53,676 bases of DNA. Origin: Phycisphaerales bacterium (GTDB taxonomy: Bacteria > Planctomycetota > Phycisphaerae > SM23-33 > FEN-1343). A program made the position numbers and the translations under genes. Each line of letters starts with the position of its first letter. Position 1 is the stretch's first letter. A model generated the notes under the pieces. The model was not told the DNA's origin and made no database searches. It worked only from the letters and a program-made list of their open reading frames with translations. This document shows positions 42,143 to 51,327 of the stretch, in pieces. The stretch lies in NCBI GenBank assembly GCA_003171335.1, contig PMYD01000018.1:1-53676 (forward strand), given 5' to 3'.

Positions 42143-42304
42143 TTGAGGAATGTTAGCAACCAAGAAGCGATTGCGAAATACGTTAACAGTCAAAAAACGA
42201 GCCGAACCAGAGGCATTCCAGACCTGCCTCCTACACCTCGATCGGGTCCAGTCAGTGACGACCTGCCCCTTCCACGTTTCCAAGCATGCCTGGTTCACAA
42301 CAGC

Positions 42305-42381
42305 CCGGGCGGACCCGTCAAACGGGCCCGCCCGGCGAATGAAAAGGCAACTCATCCTTGCCGGACAATTGTCTGTCCGGC
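42305..42381 (-). terminator. Two hairpins after the PEP-CTERM protease-like gene
   Basis: GCCGGACA and TGTCCGGC at 42360-42381 form the first hairpin, 18 bases after the stop. A 14-bp stem with one mismatch at 42305-42335 (CCGGGCGGACCCGT with its partner) forms the second. Together they probably end the minus-strand transcript. Confidence 0.5.
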
Positions 42382-42398
42382 CCAATCTCGCTCGTCCG

Positions 42399-43649
42399 TT
42401 AGCGGCGGCGGCGCAGGGCCAGCGCTGCCAGGGCCAGCAGGGTCAGAGCCGCCGGCTCGGGGCAGTATGTGGCGACATCCCAGTCTTTGACGGTGCTGGT
42501 GGAGCCCACGAGCTTGATATTGTACAGGTTACAATAGTCGCTGTTGGGAAAAACGACATCCTCGTACGCGGGCTGGCTGGGCAGGTCCCAGTACAGCAGC
42601 ACCTGGCCGCCGGTGGCATCCCAGCCAATGGAAGTGGGCGAATACGACGTGCCGTTGGGGTCGAGGATCTTGATGCTGGGGTCGCCCGAGTGGCCGCGGT
42701 CGATGTAGTCCACGGTCATGTAGATCTGTTTGCGCTGGTTCTGCTGCGCCTGGTTGGGAAGCAGTAACTTGGGATTGTTCGCGCTGTTCGCCTCGGTAAC
42801 CCAGGATGGGTTTGTCGAGCCGTTGGGGTCGAGATAGAGCCCGTAGTTGCTGCCCGCCGAACGGAAGGTTGGGTACAGATTGCCGTTGGCGTCCATATCC
42901 GTGTACCAAGCCACGTCGAAGCTGTCCATGGCCGCTTTGGGCTTCACCTTGCCGGGGCACAGGATGGTGGCGCCACTGGCGTCATAATAGTGCAAGGGAT
43001 TGCCATCGTTCTTGTAATCGAGATTCCAGGCGCTGCCGGGAAAGTTGCCGTTAGCCCAGATGTTGTTATGCTCGTCGTCGGGCCCAATGGGCGGCCCAAT
43101 GTCGCCCTGGTTGTCGTGCCAGACGGACAACTGCGGCGCGCCCGCTGGATTGTGAACGCTCGACCAGTTTCCGCCCACCAGCGTCATTTCGTGCCCGATC
43201 GAGGCGCCCGTGGCAAACGCCACGTTGACGTACTGATTGTTGTTAAGCTCACCCAGGAGGTTGTCGTAGTCGGTGTTGGTCAGCCGCCGGTTCCAGATGG
43301 TCACGTCGGTGTACGGGTTGGCCAAGTTGGGTTGGTAGTCCGGTGAGTTGGGGTTCAATCCATCGTTGATCAGCCACCAGTTGATGGCCACGCTGCTCCA
43401 GCCGGGCATGACCACGTTCTGGTTGTCGCGGAAGTGGGCCATCATGGTGTTGTAGATGGTCATGCTGTCCCCCCAGTTGGCCGCCCCCAGAACGTCCGCC
43501 GCGGCGCCCAGCCAGCAACTGTTGTCGGCCGGGATAGGCTTGACCACGTCGGGTACGCCGTTCTCGTACACATCGTAGGCCTGCACGACCGCAGGTGCGC
43601 CCGCCAAGAGCGCCATGCATAGCACCCATGTCCAATTGTGGCGTTTCAT
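42399..43649 (-). CDS. PEP-CTERM protein with cysteine-protease-like domain
   Basis: The 416-residue product is exported (WTWVLCMALLAGAPAVVQA) and ends in the sorting tag CPEPAALTLLALAALALRRR. The N-terminal domain has a papain/IdeS-like look: DNSCWLGAAADVLGAANWGD places a cysteine at the start of a helix (about residue 40), and GASIGHEMTLVGGNWSSVHN about 120 residues later gives a matching histidine. A possible third member is in DDEHNNIWANG. The C-terminal part is beta-rich (VDYIDRGHSGDPSIKILDPN) and probably non-catalytic. Peptidase activity is inferred from motif order only. AAGGAGG precedes the ATG at 43649. Confidence 0.72.
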   Translation of the reverse strand: MKRHNWTWVLCMALLAGAPAVVQAYDVYENGVPDVVKPIPADNSCWLGAAADVLGAANWGDSMTIYNTMMAHFRDNQNVVMPGWSSVAINWWLINDGLNPNSPDYQPNLANPYTDVTIWNRRLTNTDYDNLLGELNNNQYVNVAFATGASIGHEMTLVGGNWSSVHNPAGAPQLSVWHDNQGDIGPPIGPDDEHNNIWANGNFPGSAWNLDYKNDGNPLHYYDASGATILCPGKVKPKAAMDSFDVAWYTDMDANGNLYPTFRSAGSNYGLYLDPNGSTNPSWVTEANSANNPKLLLPNQAQQNQRKQIYMTVDYIDRGHSGDPSIKILDPNGTSYSPTSIGWDATGGQVLLYWDLPSQPAYEDVVFPNSDYCNLYNIKLVGSTSTVKDWDVATYCPEPAALTLLALAALALRRRR

Positions 43650-44057
43650 AAACGCCCTCCTTCCTGAGGCAAAATAGGCTCCGCTTCGGTGTGAAAATAC
43701 CGGATGTCCGGGACACATGGACGAGGCGAGAACCAGAGGGCGCTGAAACACCAACGCAGCCCGAGGCAATCGCCTCGGCACGTCAGATAGCTCTCCACAA
43801 GAGTATGGAAATCCGCCAGGCTCACCGGCGAATTTGCGTCACCCATTTTAAACCATCGCCCGTTCGAGTCAAGCGAAAAAACGCTGGCCGTCCAATATTC
43901 CGGCCCCTATTTTCGGAACGCAAATGCGGAAATGAGCATTCAAACAGTCAATTGGCCTGTGGCAAGCAAGTTGGAACTGATGGGAAAACAACTCCCGGGG
44001 GGACCCGAGTTTCGGTGTTTTCAGGCTTTTCCCAATTACTGGGTCAACCAATGACCC
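43650..44057. other. Intergenic stretch with palindrome and dockerin trace
   Basis: This stretch holds an 18-bp palindrome CCGAGGCAATCGCCTCGG at 43761-43778, the dockerin trace at 43782-43846 and no complete gene. The same 18-mer occurs inside the amidase gene at 33234-33251. The part from 43850 to 44057 shows nothing recognisable. Confidence 0.5.
43782..43846 (-). pseudogene. Possible half-dockerin remnant
   Basis: The minus strand reads MGDANSPVSLADFHTLVESY, which matches half of a dockerin repeat of the GDxNxDGxVxLxDF type, with the loop shortened. It has no larger frame around it. It may be what is left of a gene once upstream of the PEP-CTERM protein, or chance. Confidence 0.35.
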
Positions 44058-45797
44058 TTACCGCTGCTTCTCACGCGCCGCCGGGTTGCGCTGGTCGTCG
44101 AAGCTCAGCTCCATCTGGGCACCCCAGGAGCCGCGGGCGCGGATCCAGGTGGCCTTGGTGTCGGGTCCAATGGCCAGCTCGGGGCCGACCGGGCCCAGGG
44201 AGACCACATCGCCCGGCAGCAGCGTGATGAGCCGCGTGATGGCCGTGATGGCCCGCTCCAGGCCATAGAAATGCCGGCTCGTGCTGTAGGCGACCGCCGG
44301 TGAGCCCGGCAGCTCCAGCGACAACGTCAGGTCGTCCAGGTTGCCCGCCTGCGCCAGCGGTATGTGCGGCCCCAGTCGGAAATAGCCATCGCCGCAGCGG
44401 GTAATCCAGTTGGCCGCGCGCCACTCGTAGATGCTGGGCTCCTTGAGCGCCTCGTAGATGGAGCTGTCGCGGATGCTGATCAGGAGCGCCACATGGCTGA
44501 GGCATTTCAGTGCGGCCGGCCCTTCGGCGTGATACGCGGCCTTGTCGCCGATAATCCCCGCCAGTTGCACGGAGCACTTGATGGTCATCGCGCAGGGCGG
44601 CAGTACGATCGGCGTGCCTTCCGCCCCCAACGCCCCGGGCGGATACAGCAGCGGGTGCAATCCGCGCACCGGCGGCCGGCCCTCCGACTCCTGCACCTCG
44701 GGATAATTGCCCTGCATGGCCCAGATGGCCGGCCCGGGCCGCTCAAACCCCGCCGCTAAGGGGTCGATGCCCCGGCTTCGCCAGCCGCGCAGAAAGGGGC
44801 TCTCATCGCGCTGGGCCGGGTCCATGCGGCGGGCTACCTGGCGCATCGCGCCGACATCCTGAAGCTCCAGGTCGCACACGCGCGCTGAACCCGCCTCGGC
44901 CGGCAAGTCCGTCGGCAACGCGTCCCAGCCGGCGGCCCCGAAGCCCAGGACCGCGCCGGTGGGCAAAGTCATGAATCGCGACAGGTACGCCACCAGCCAC
45001 TCGGGGGCCAGCAGGTACGAACTGGCGTGCGTCTCATCCACCACCGCGCCATCCAGCCGCGTGGTCATCAGCCTGTGGTAAATCCACGCCGCCAGGTGCC
45101 GGTCGGCGTAGCGCTGCATGAGGATGGGCGCCACGCGGCCGCGCATCTGGTCATCCAGCTCTTCAGCCGTGACCAGCCACGGCCCCACGCCGCCGTTGTT
45201 ATCGGCGGCTTTGAAAAGCGTGTCCATGCCCTGAAGCTGATCGGTCTCGGAGGCCGGGTTGCTCTTGTCGCGCCACTCCTCGTGCAGGTCGGTGGTGCAC
45301 AGGTCGTTGGTGCACACCAGGGCGGCAATGTGCTCAATAGCCTTTTCCGGCCCCACGCGGCTGGCCGGCCGGCCGATGACGACGCCCAGCTCCGGACCCA
45401 TGGACAGCCGCGCGCCCGGCGGCACGAGCACATCCCAGTCGTGCCCGGAAAACGTGCTGAACGAGCGCACCCGCGGCACCGGCACGCGCGGAAAGCGCCA
45501 GCCCGGCCCGCCCTGGCGCTTCATGAGCGTGGGATTGTTGCCGTGCAGGTAGAAATACAGCGGACACAGCGGCACCGCCGGCAGCATCTTCACCGAATCG
45601 ATCGCGATGCGGCGGCCACGGCCGGCCCAGTCGTTCAGCTCGCGCCGCCGATCGGCCTCCATGGCCAAAATGGCGAACAGCCGGCGCGGCGAGGGCATCG
45701 CTCCGAGTGCAGGATGGCCATCGAACACGGCAACGCCGCCTTCCAGCAGCGCGCCGCAGTCGATCGCCCCATCGCGAACAAAGCTTGCAAGTTTCAT
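44058..45797 (-). CDS. Tandem FAH-domain protein (fumarylacetoacetate hydrolase family)
   Basis: This 579-residue cytoplasmic protein has two FAH-like regions. The first, about residues 60-290, has YLHGNNPTLMKRQGG, GPELGVVIGRP and ALVCTNDLCTTDLHEEW, which carry typical metal-binding acidic residues. The second, about 400-570, is similar but less clear (PPCAMTIKCSVQLAGIIGDK and the late LLPGDVVSLGPVGPELAIGP with GD-x-V). Family members hydrolyse or decarboxylate beta-diketo acids, and tandem forms such as HpaG act in aromatic acid breakdown. The substrate is unknown. There is no clear ribosome-binding site at 45797, and no pathway genes sit nearby. Confidence 0.75.
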   Translation of the reverse strand: MKLASFVRDGAIDCGALLEGGVAVFDGHPALGAMPSPRRLFAILAMEADRRRELNDWAGRGRRIAIDSVKMLPAVPLCPLYFYLHGNNPTLMKRQGGPGWRFPRVPVPRVRSFSTFSGHDWDVLVPPGARLSMGPELGVVIGRPASRVGPEKAIEHIAALVCTNDLCTTDLHEEWRDKSNPASETDQLQGMDTLFKAADNNGGVGPWLVTAEELDDQMRGRVAPILMQRYADRHLAAWIYHRLMTTRLDGAVVDETHASSYLLAPEWLVAYLSRFMTLPTGAVLGFGAAGWDALPTDLPAEAGSARVCDLELQDVGAMRQVARRMDPAQRDESPFLRGWRSRGIDPLAAGFERPGPAIWAMQGNYPEVQESEGRPPVRGLHPLLYPPGALGAEGTPIVLPPCAMTIKCSVQLAGIIGDKAAYHAEGPAALKCLSHVALLISIRDSSIYEALKEPSIYEWRAANWITRCGDGYFRLGPHIPLAQAGNLDDLTLSLELPGSPAVAYSTSRHFYGLERAITAITRLITLLPGDVVSLGPVGPELAIGPDTKATWIRARGSWGAQMELSFDDQRNPAAREKQR

Positions 45798-46030
45798 GCC
45801 GAAAAAGATTACGCGGGAAATTGCATTTTGCCAATGGAATTCGACCCGATTGGGCCTGCCGAGCCGGCGCGAGGAGCCTTATCGATGCCCGCGCGGCAGA
45901 CAGGCAAGCGCGCATCGGCCGCAATAAACCCTGCCGTTGAGCGTTGACCTTAGTAGTGACATGATGCTGCCGCTCGTGGCCCCGCCGATGTCCGGTGGGC
46001 CAGGGCCGGCGAGGAAACCGAGGTCAACCA

Positions 46031-46489
46031 ATGAAAAAGCTACTGCTCCTGACGACCGCTGTGGCGCTGATCAGTCTTCCGGTTCGCGCAGCCCTGGCCG
46101 ATCCATCCACCGCGCCCAAGCCCAGCCGGCCGCATCATTGCATCTTCGTGAAGCATGCGCAGCGGATCGGCCTTGACCTGTCGGCCGATCAGGCCACGCA
46201 GATTGATTCCATCTGCCAGATGACTCGCACCCAGGCCAAGGCCGTGCTGACGGCCGATCAACTCAAGGTTCTCAGCGATGCCAAGGGCAAGGGCTTAGAG
46301 GCCCGCTTGGCCGCCCGCCAGCAGGTCCGCGCCAGCCTGACCGCCGACCAGAAGAGCCAGATCCGCGAGATTCGCAAGGCCGGCCGCGCCCAGGTGAAAG
46401 CCATACTCACCGCCGATCAGATCGCCAAGCTGAAAGCCTGGCGGCAGTCCCACCGCCACGCGGCCAGCCAGCCGGCGACCGGAGGCTGA
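46031..46489 (+). CDS. Spy/CpxP-like small periplasmic protein
   Basis: This 152-residue exported protein has a signal peptide (LLLLTTAVALISLPVRAALA). The mature helical part repeats an LTADQ motif (LSADQATQIDSICQM, VLTADQLKVLSDAKG, SLTADQKSQIREI and ILTADQIAKLKAW), like the LTxxQ signature of Spy and CpxP. Those proteins bind unfolded clients or sense envelope stress. It is longer in Ala and Lys than the E. coli proteins, and its role here is inferred. GAGG lies eight bases before the ATG at 46031. The start at 45995 lacks a signal-like layout. A terminator hairpin follows. Confidence 0.75.
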   Translation: MKKLLLLTTAVALISLPVRAALADPSTAPKPSRPHHCIFVKHAQRIGLDLSADQATQIDSICQMTRTQAKAVLTADQLKVLSDAKGKGLEARLAARQQVRASLTADQKSQIREIRKAGRAQVKAILTADQIAKLKAWRQSHRHAASQPATGG

Positions 46490-46576
46490 TGGCCGGTTCG
46501 GGCGGAAGATTGGCGTCGATGCAGTCCAAACCGAATGCGGAACGGACCAAGCTGCCTGCCAAAAGGTTCATTTTCT

Positions 46577-46607
46577 GGAGGGCCAGTTCATCTGGGCCCT
46601 CCGTTTT
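46577..46607 (+). terminator. Rho-independent terminator candidate
   Basis: GGAGGGCC at 46577-46584 pairs with GGCCCTCC at 46595-46602, followed by GTTTT. It lies about 90 bases after the Spy/CpxP-like gene. Confidence 0.65.
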
Positions 46608-46829
46608 CCGGGGCGGGGGCATCGTCTCTTCACATTGGACAGTTCAGATTTTCTCCTAATCCGGACCGGCGCATAGCTTATAATGTCTCCGTCGGTCTGC
46701 TGCTGCTTCGCGCGGGTGTGGGCCGGCGGTGAGCCCCTCGGGGCGTATGGAGCCCGGCGACGGCCGGGCGCATGGAAAAGCCTTGCCGAAGGCTCGCGGG
46801 CCGCCGCGAGTTGCGATACCGGAGCACAG

Positions 46830-49073
46830 ATGAATCCCTCGGACGAACAGGCCGCCTCGCGGCCGCAGTCTGCGCCGGCCGAGTCCCCCGCTGACAAGCC
46901 CACCCCCAGCGGCCCCGGTGCGCCCGCCGAAATTCCTAGTCCACAGACCCAACAGCAGCAGCCGCAGGCAGATGCGCAGCCGCCCAAGCCGGCAGGACCA
47001 TCCGCACCGACAGTACTGCCCGCTGCGCCCGCCGCGCCGACAGCACCATCTGCCCCGGTAGCACCATCGCCGGCAGTGCCAGCCGCGTCGACAGCCGAAG
47101 ATCAGGTCCAGGCGGCCAAGGATTCCTCTGCCGGCGAGGATGAGCCGGCCGAAGATGAGCCCACCCACGAGGATGATCCCGAGCATGAGCCCGCCGCGCA
47201 TCCTGGCGCGGGGGAAGATGGCGAAGAGTCCGCGGCCGGCCAGTCCCAGGGCAGCGATGCCGCCCACCCGCAGGATCGCCAGCCAGCCGCCGGCGGCCGG
47301 GGAGGGAAGTTGCTCGGGGATGAGCCGCTGGTGGTCGTGCGGTACGGCAAGATGAACTTCATCGGCATGTTCCGTCACACCCTCGAGCAGCCGCCCCGCC
47401 GCGGCATCGGCGTGGTCATTCGCACGCAGCGCGGCGTGGAGCTCGGGGAGGTGCTGGCCCTGGTTCAGGCCGGCGCAGCCGCCCAGCCCGCGCCGAGTCC
47501 CAGCTCGCCGGCGGCGCAGAGCACCGCCGCCAAAGACGGCCAATCGCCCGCCGGCCAGGCCGATCCCGCCGCCGAGCCCGCCCAGCCGGTGCCTTATGAA
47601 CTGGACGACACCCTCCCCTGCGCCAAGGACTGCGCCGCGTGCATCTCCAGCCAGCGGCTAGAAACCCTGATGCGGGCCGGCGAGCAGACGTACGACAACC
47701 ACCGCGCCAACCGCATCCTGCGCCTGGCCACGCCCGAGGACTACGTCGACCAGGGCCACCTCGATCAGGCCGGCCGCGAAAAACTCCTGTACTGCCGGGA
47801 GCAGGCCGCCCAGCTCAAGCTGCCCATGCGGCTGATCATGGTGGAGCACCTGTTCGGCGGCGAGCGCGTGGTCTTCTACTTCACCAGCGAGAGCCGCGTG
47901 GACTTCCGCGAGCTGGTCCGCCGCCTGGCCGGCCAGTACCGCACGCGGATCGAGATGCGCCAGATCGGCGCCCGCGATGAGGCCCGGCTTATCGGCGACT
48001 ACGAGCGCTGCGGCCAGCGCTGCTGCTGCCAGCAGTTTTTGGGCACGCTCCAGCCGGTCTCCATCCGCATGGCCAAGACGCAGAAGGCCACGCTGGACCC
48101 GACGAAGATCTCCGGCCGCTGCGGCCGCCTGATGTGCTGCCTGCGCTACGAGGATGAAACGTACGAGGACCTGCGCCGCCGGCTGCCCAAGCGCAACACG
48201 TTCGTGCGCACCGCGCTGGGCGTGGGCAAGGTGCTCGAGACGCAGATCCTGGCCCAACTGGTCATGCTGGCCGATGGCGCCGGCGGCGTGGCCGTGGTGG
48301 AAAACGAGGCCATCCTGGAGCGCAACGTGCCCGAGCCCACCCAGCCGGTGGCCTGGGCCGCCGCCGCCCAATCGGCCCGCCAGGCCGCGCCCAAGGGTGC
48401 GCACGCCGCGCACGGGGAGCCGCCGGCCGAAGATGGGTTCGATCAGCCGGCCGACGGCGAGGTGGCCGATGTGGCACAGCCGCCCTCGGCTGTGTCCGCC
48501 GCGGCCCAAGGTGACCAGGGCAGCGATGCGGATACGCCCTCGCCGGCAGAGGAGGCCACAGCCGACCAAGCGCCCCGGGCCCCAGTTCCCGCGCGGCCCA
48601 TGCGGCCCTCAACCGACCGCCGGCCACCGCAGCAGGGGCGGCCAGCCTCGCGAGACCATCGCCCGGCCCAGGACCGGCGGCCGCCGCATCGGCTCGCCGA
48701 TGAAGTGCCCGGCGGCCCTGCGGCCCCCGCGCCAAATGAGGCCCAGGCGATGCCTCCCGAGGAAGGCGAAAAGAAGCGCGGCCGGCGCCGCCGGCGGCGC
48801 AAAGGCCGCGGCCAGGGCGGCGAGGGCCAGCCCCAGCAGCGAGCCGGCGGCCCCGAAGGCCAGCCCCCCCGACCGATGGGCGGTGAGGGCGGCCCGCCGG
48901 CCGCACCGATGTCCGGTGCAGCACCATCCGATGGCGCCGCGGCCGCTGATGGCAACGCGGGCGGCGGCAAGAAGCGCCGGCGCCGCCGGCGACGCGGCCG
49001 CGGTCACGGCGGCGGAGGCGGCGAAGGTTCCGCCCCGCCCCCGGCGGACAGTGGCAGCCCGCCGGCGCAATAG
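46830..49073 (+). CDS. ricT: RicT/PSP1-domain protein with long low-complexity arms
   Basis: The 747-residue protein contains a PSP1/RicT core between about residues 165 and 500. The core starts with VVRYGKMNFIGMF, has its first cysteine set in CAKDCAAC (about 263), then RCGQRCCCQQFLGTLQPVSI (about 394) and SGRCGRLMCCLRYE (about 430). In Bacillus RicT helps form a Fe-S complex that guides RNase Y. A low-complexity PSS/PAAQ linker splits the core. The N-terminal 160 residues are Pro/Ala/Glu-rich. The C-terminal 250 include two arginine-lysine blocks (KKRGRRRRRRKGRG and KKRRRRRRRGRGHG), possible RNA-binding tails. The ATG at 46830 follows GGAG. metG follows, as in many genomes. Confidence 0.82.
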   Translation: MNPSDEQAASRPQSAPAESPADKPTPSGPGAPAEIPSPQTQQQQPQADAQPPKPAGPSAPTVLPAAPAAPTAPSAPVAPSPAVPAASTAEDQVQAAKDSSAGEDEPAEDEPTHEDDPEHEPAAHPGAGEDGEESAAGQSQGSDAAHPQDRQPAAGGRGGKLLGDEPLVVVRYGKMNFIGMFRHTLEQPPRRGIGVVIRTQRGVELGEVLALVQAGAAAQPAPSPSSPAAQSTAAKDGQSPAGQADPAAEPAQPVPYELDDTLPCAKDCAACISSQRLETLMRAGEQTYDNHRANRILRLATPEDYVDQGHLDQAGREKLLYCREQAAQLKLPMRLIMVEHLFGGERVVFYFTSESRVDFRELVRRLAGQYRTRIEMRQIGARDEARLIGDYERCGQRCCCQQFLGTLQPVSIRMAKTQKATLDPTKISGRCGRLMCCLRYEDETYEDLRRRLPKRNTFVRTALGVGKVLETQILAQLVMLADGAGGVAVVENEAILERNVPEPTQPVAWAAAAQSARQAAPKGAHAAHGEPPAEDGFDQPADGEVADVAQPPSAVSAAAQGDQGSDADTPSPAEEATADQAPRAPVPARPMRPSTDRRPPQQGRPASRDHRPAQDRRPPHRLADEVPGGPAAPAPNEAQAMPPEEGEKKRGRRRRRRKGRGQGGEGQPQQRAGGPEGQPPRPMGGEGGPPAAPMSGAAPSDGAAAADGNAGGGKKRRRRRRRGRGHGGGGGEGSAPPPADSGSPPAQ

Positions 49074-49082
49074 CATCGAGTT

Positions 49083-49271
49083 GGTGGCACAGGCTTTCCA
49101 GCCTGTATCGGCCGGAGAAAAGCACACAGGCTAGAAAGCCTGTGCCACCAAAAGACAAAGGCTTTCCAGCCTGTGTCGGCCGGAGAAAAGCACACAGGCT
49201 GGAAAGCCTGTGCCAACAAGAGGCCCAGGCTCAAAACCACAAGAGGACACAGGCTGGAAAGCCTGTGCCAC
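49083..49271. repeat. Cluster of GGCACAGGCTTTCCAGCCTGT hairpin repeats
   Basis: At least five units in alternating orientation, with short spacers GTATCGGCCGGAGAAAAGCA and GTGTCGGCCGGAGAAAAGCA repeated between two of them, lie between ricT and metG. The repeated spacer shows that a block of about 65 bp was duplicated. Confidence 0.9.
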
Positions 49272-49326
49272 ATTGGTTACCTTCGCCGTGGCGACTAGTG
49301 CCGCCGGACAAGGATGAGATGCTCGC

Positions 49327-50892
49327 ATGAGCAAGACCTATTACGTCACGACGCCGATCTATTACATCAACGATGCCCCGCACATCGGCCACAGCTACAC
49401 CACCATCGCGGCCGATGTGCTGGCGCGGTTCTTCCGCGCGGCCGGCCGCGATGTGCATTTCCTGACCGGCACGGATGAGCACGGCATCAAGATCGTCAAG
49501 GCGGCCGAAGAAAAAGGCATGGGCCCGCGCGAGCTGGCCGACTCCATCGCGCCGCATTTCCAGAGCCTCTGGGCCGACCTGAATATCTTGTACGACGACT
49601 TTATCCGCACCAGCGAACCCCGCCACGAGCAGCGCGTGCAGGCCATCGTCAAGCAGCTCGTCGAGCGCGATGAAATCTACCTGGGCAGCTACCAGGGCTG
49701 GTATGACGAGGGGCAGGAGGAGTTCGTCACCGAGTCGGCCGCCCGCGACAACGAGTTCAAAAGCGCCATCAACGGCAAGCCCCTGGTCCGCTTCGGCGAG
49801 CCGAGCTACTTCTTCCGGCTGACCAAGTGGGTGCCCAAATTGCTGGCGCATATCGAGGCCAACCCCGGCTTCATCGCCCCTTCCAGCCGGCGAAACGAGG
49901 TGGTCAGCAAGCTCAAGCTGGGCGTGGAGGACCTGTCCATCTCGCGCCTGGCGGAAAAGCTGGGCGGCTGGGGCGTGCCCATGCCCAACGATCCGGCCCA
50001 CACGGTATACGTCTGGGTCGACGCCCTGAGCAACTACATCACCGCCACGGGCTGGCCGTCTATAGGCGATGAATGGGACCAAAAGGTCGGAGACAAAAAA
50101 TTTTGGCCGGCCGATGTGCACCTGATCGGCAAGGACATCCTCTGGTTCCACGCGGTGTACTGGCCGTGCATCCTGATGGCCCTGGGCCAGCCGCTGCCCA
50201 AGTGCATCTTCGCCCACGGCTGGTGGACCAGCGAAGGCCGCAAGATGTCCAAGAGCCTGGGCAATTTCATCAGCCGCGAGGTGATTGAGAAACTCTGCGT
50301 CGAGTACGGCCGAGACGCGTACCGGTATTTCTTGCTCCGCGAGGTGCCCTTCGGGGCCGACGGCGATTTCTCATTCGAGAATTTCAAGAATCGCTACAAC
50401 AGTGAGCTGGCCAACGGCGTGGGCAACCTCTTGAGTCGCACGACCAACATGATCAGCCGCTACTTCGACGGCGTCTTGCCCGCCGCCACCGCCGGCGATA
50501 TGGAGCGACCGGTCATGGCCGCCGCCGCCGAGCTGCGCGACCTGGCGGCCGGGGCGATGGAGAAGTGCGATTTCCACCAGTACCTGGAGGCGATCTTCCG
50601 CCTGGTGTACGTGACCAATCGCTACATCGACGACACCGAGCCCTTCAAGCTGGCCAAGGATGATTCCCAGCGCCAGCGGTTAGGGACGATCCTGAACACG
50701 TGCGCCCAGGCGGTGCGCGTGGTGCTGGAATTCCTGGAGCCCTTCATGCCGGACCTGGCCGGCCGGGGCCTGGGCTATCTGGGCGGCCCGGCGGCCGTCC
50801 AGGGCAACCTGCTGGAGCGCACGAGCTGGCCGGCGCTGGCGGCGGGCACGCGAATCACCAAGGCCGAGCCGCTCATGCCGCGAAAGCAGTAG
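49327..50892 (+). CDS. metG: Methionyl-tRNA synthetase
   Basis: This 521-residue class I synthetase charges tRNA-Met. HIGH is at residues 19-22 (DAPHIGHSYT), and KMSKS at about 306-310 in GRKMSKSLGNF. There is no CxxC zinc knuckle in the connective peptide, where SYQGWYDEGQEEFVTE is found, so it is the zinc-less short type. It ends shortly after the anticodon-binding helices, without a C-terminal EMAP/tRNA-binding domain. It lies downstream of ricT across a hairpin cluster, and two bases before the start of the Minf_1886 gene. Confidence 0.95.
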   Translation: MSKTYYVTTPIYYINDAPHIGHSYTTIAADVLARFFRAAGRDVHFLTGTDEHGIKIVKAAEEKGMGPRELADSIAPHFQSLWADLNILYDDFIRTSEPRHEQRVQAIVKQLVERDEIYLGSYQGWYDEGQEEFVTESAARDNEFKSAINGKPLVRFGEPSYFFRLTKWVPKLLAHIEANPGFIAPSSRRNEVVSKLKLGVEDLSISRLAEKLGGWGVPMPNDPAHTVYVWVDALSNYITATGWPSIGDEWDQKVGDKKFWPADVHLIGKDILWFHAVYWPCILMALGQPLPKCIFAHGWWTSEGRKMSKSLGNFISREVIEKLCVEYGRDAYRYFLLREVPFGADGDFSFENFKNRYNSELANGVGNLLSRTTNMISRYFDGVLPAATAGDMERPVMAAAAELRDLAAGAMEKCDFHQYLEAIFRLVYVTNRYIDDTEPFKLAKDDSQRQRLGTILNTCAQAVRVVLEFLEPFMPDLAGRGLGYLGGPAAVQGNLLERTSWPALAAGTRITKAEPLMPRKQ

Positions 50893-50894
50893 CC

Positions 50895-51317
50895 ATGGCA
50901 GAGAAAACCGGAAAAAGCAAGCCGTCTACTAAAGGTCCCGAGGCGATGGCCAAGCTCATTCGCGAGGATGGCCGCTACCCGCTGGAGGCCTTCGAGTTTC
51001 TGCACGACGCCCTGGAGACCGCCGCCCAGAAGGTGCACGGCGATGCGCCCGCCGAGCCGGGCCAGCGGCACGTCTCCGGGGCCCAGCTCTGCAACGCCCT
51101 GCGCGACCTGGCCATTCAGCGCTGGGGCCCGCTGGCCAAAACCGTGCTGCGCCGCTGGCGGATCCGCTCCACGCTGGATTTCGGCCAGATGGTCTACCTG
51201 CTGGTCAACCACGACTTCATGCAGAAAACGCCCCAGGACAGCTTGGACGACTTCCGCGATGTCTACGACTTCGACAAGGCCTTCCGCGTGAAGCCGGCGT
51301 TTGAAGTAAAAGAATAG
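50895..51317 (+). CDS. Minf_1886 family protein
   Basis: This 140-residue soluble protein matches the Minf_1886 family pattern: IREDGRYPLEAFEFLHDALE, then HVSGAQLCNALRDLAIQRWG and LAKTVLRRWRIRSTLDFGQM, with VYLLVNHDFMQKTPQDSLDD and FDKAFRVKP at the end. The family is common in planctomycetes and verrucomicrobia, and its role is unknown. The ATG at 50895 lies two bases after the metG stop, so the two are probably co-translated. The frame is open further upstream only inside metG. Confidence 0.85.
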   Translation: MAEKTGKSKPSTKGPEAMAKLIREDGRYPLEAFEFLHDALETAAQKVHGDAPAEPGQRHVSGAQLCNALRDLAIQRWGPLAKTVLRRWRIRSTLDFGQMVYLLVNHDFMQKTPQDSLDDFRDVYDFDKAFRVKPAFEVKE

Positions 51318-51327
51318 GCTGGCCTGC

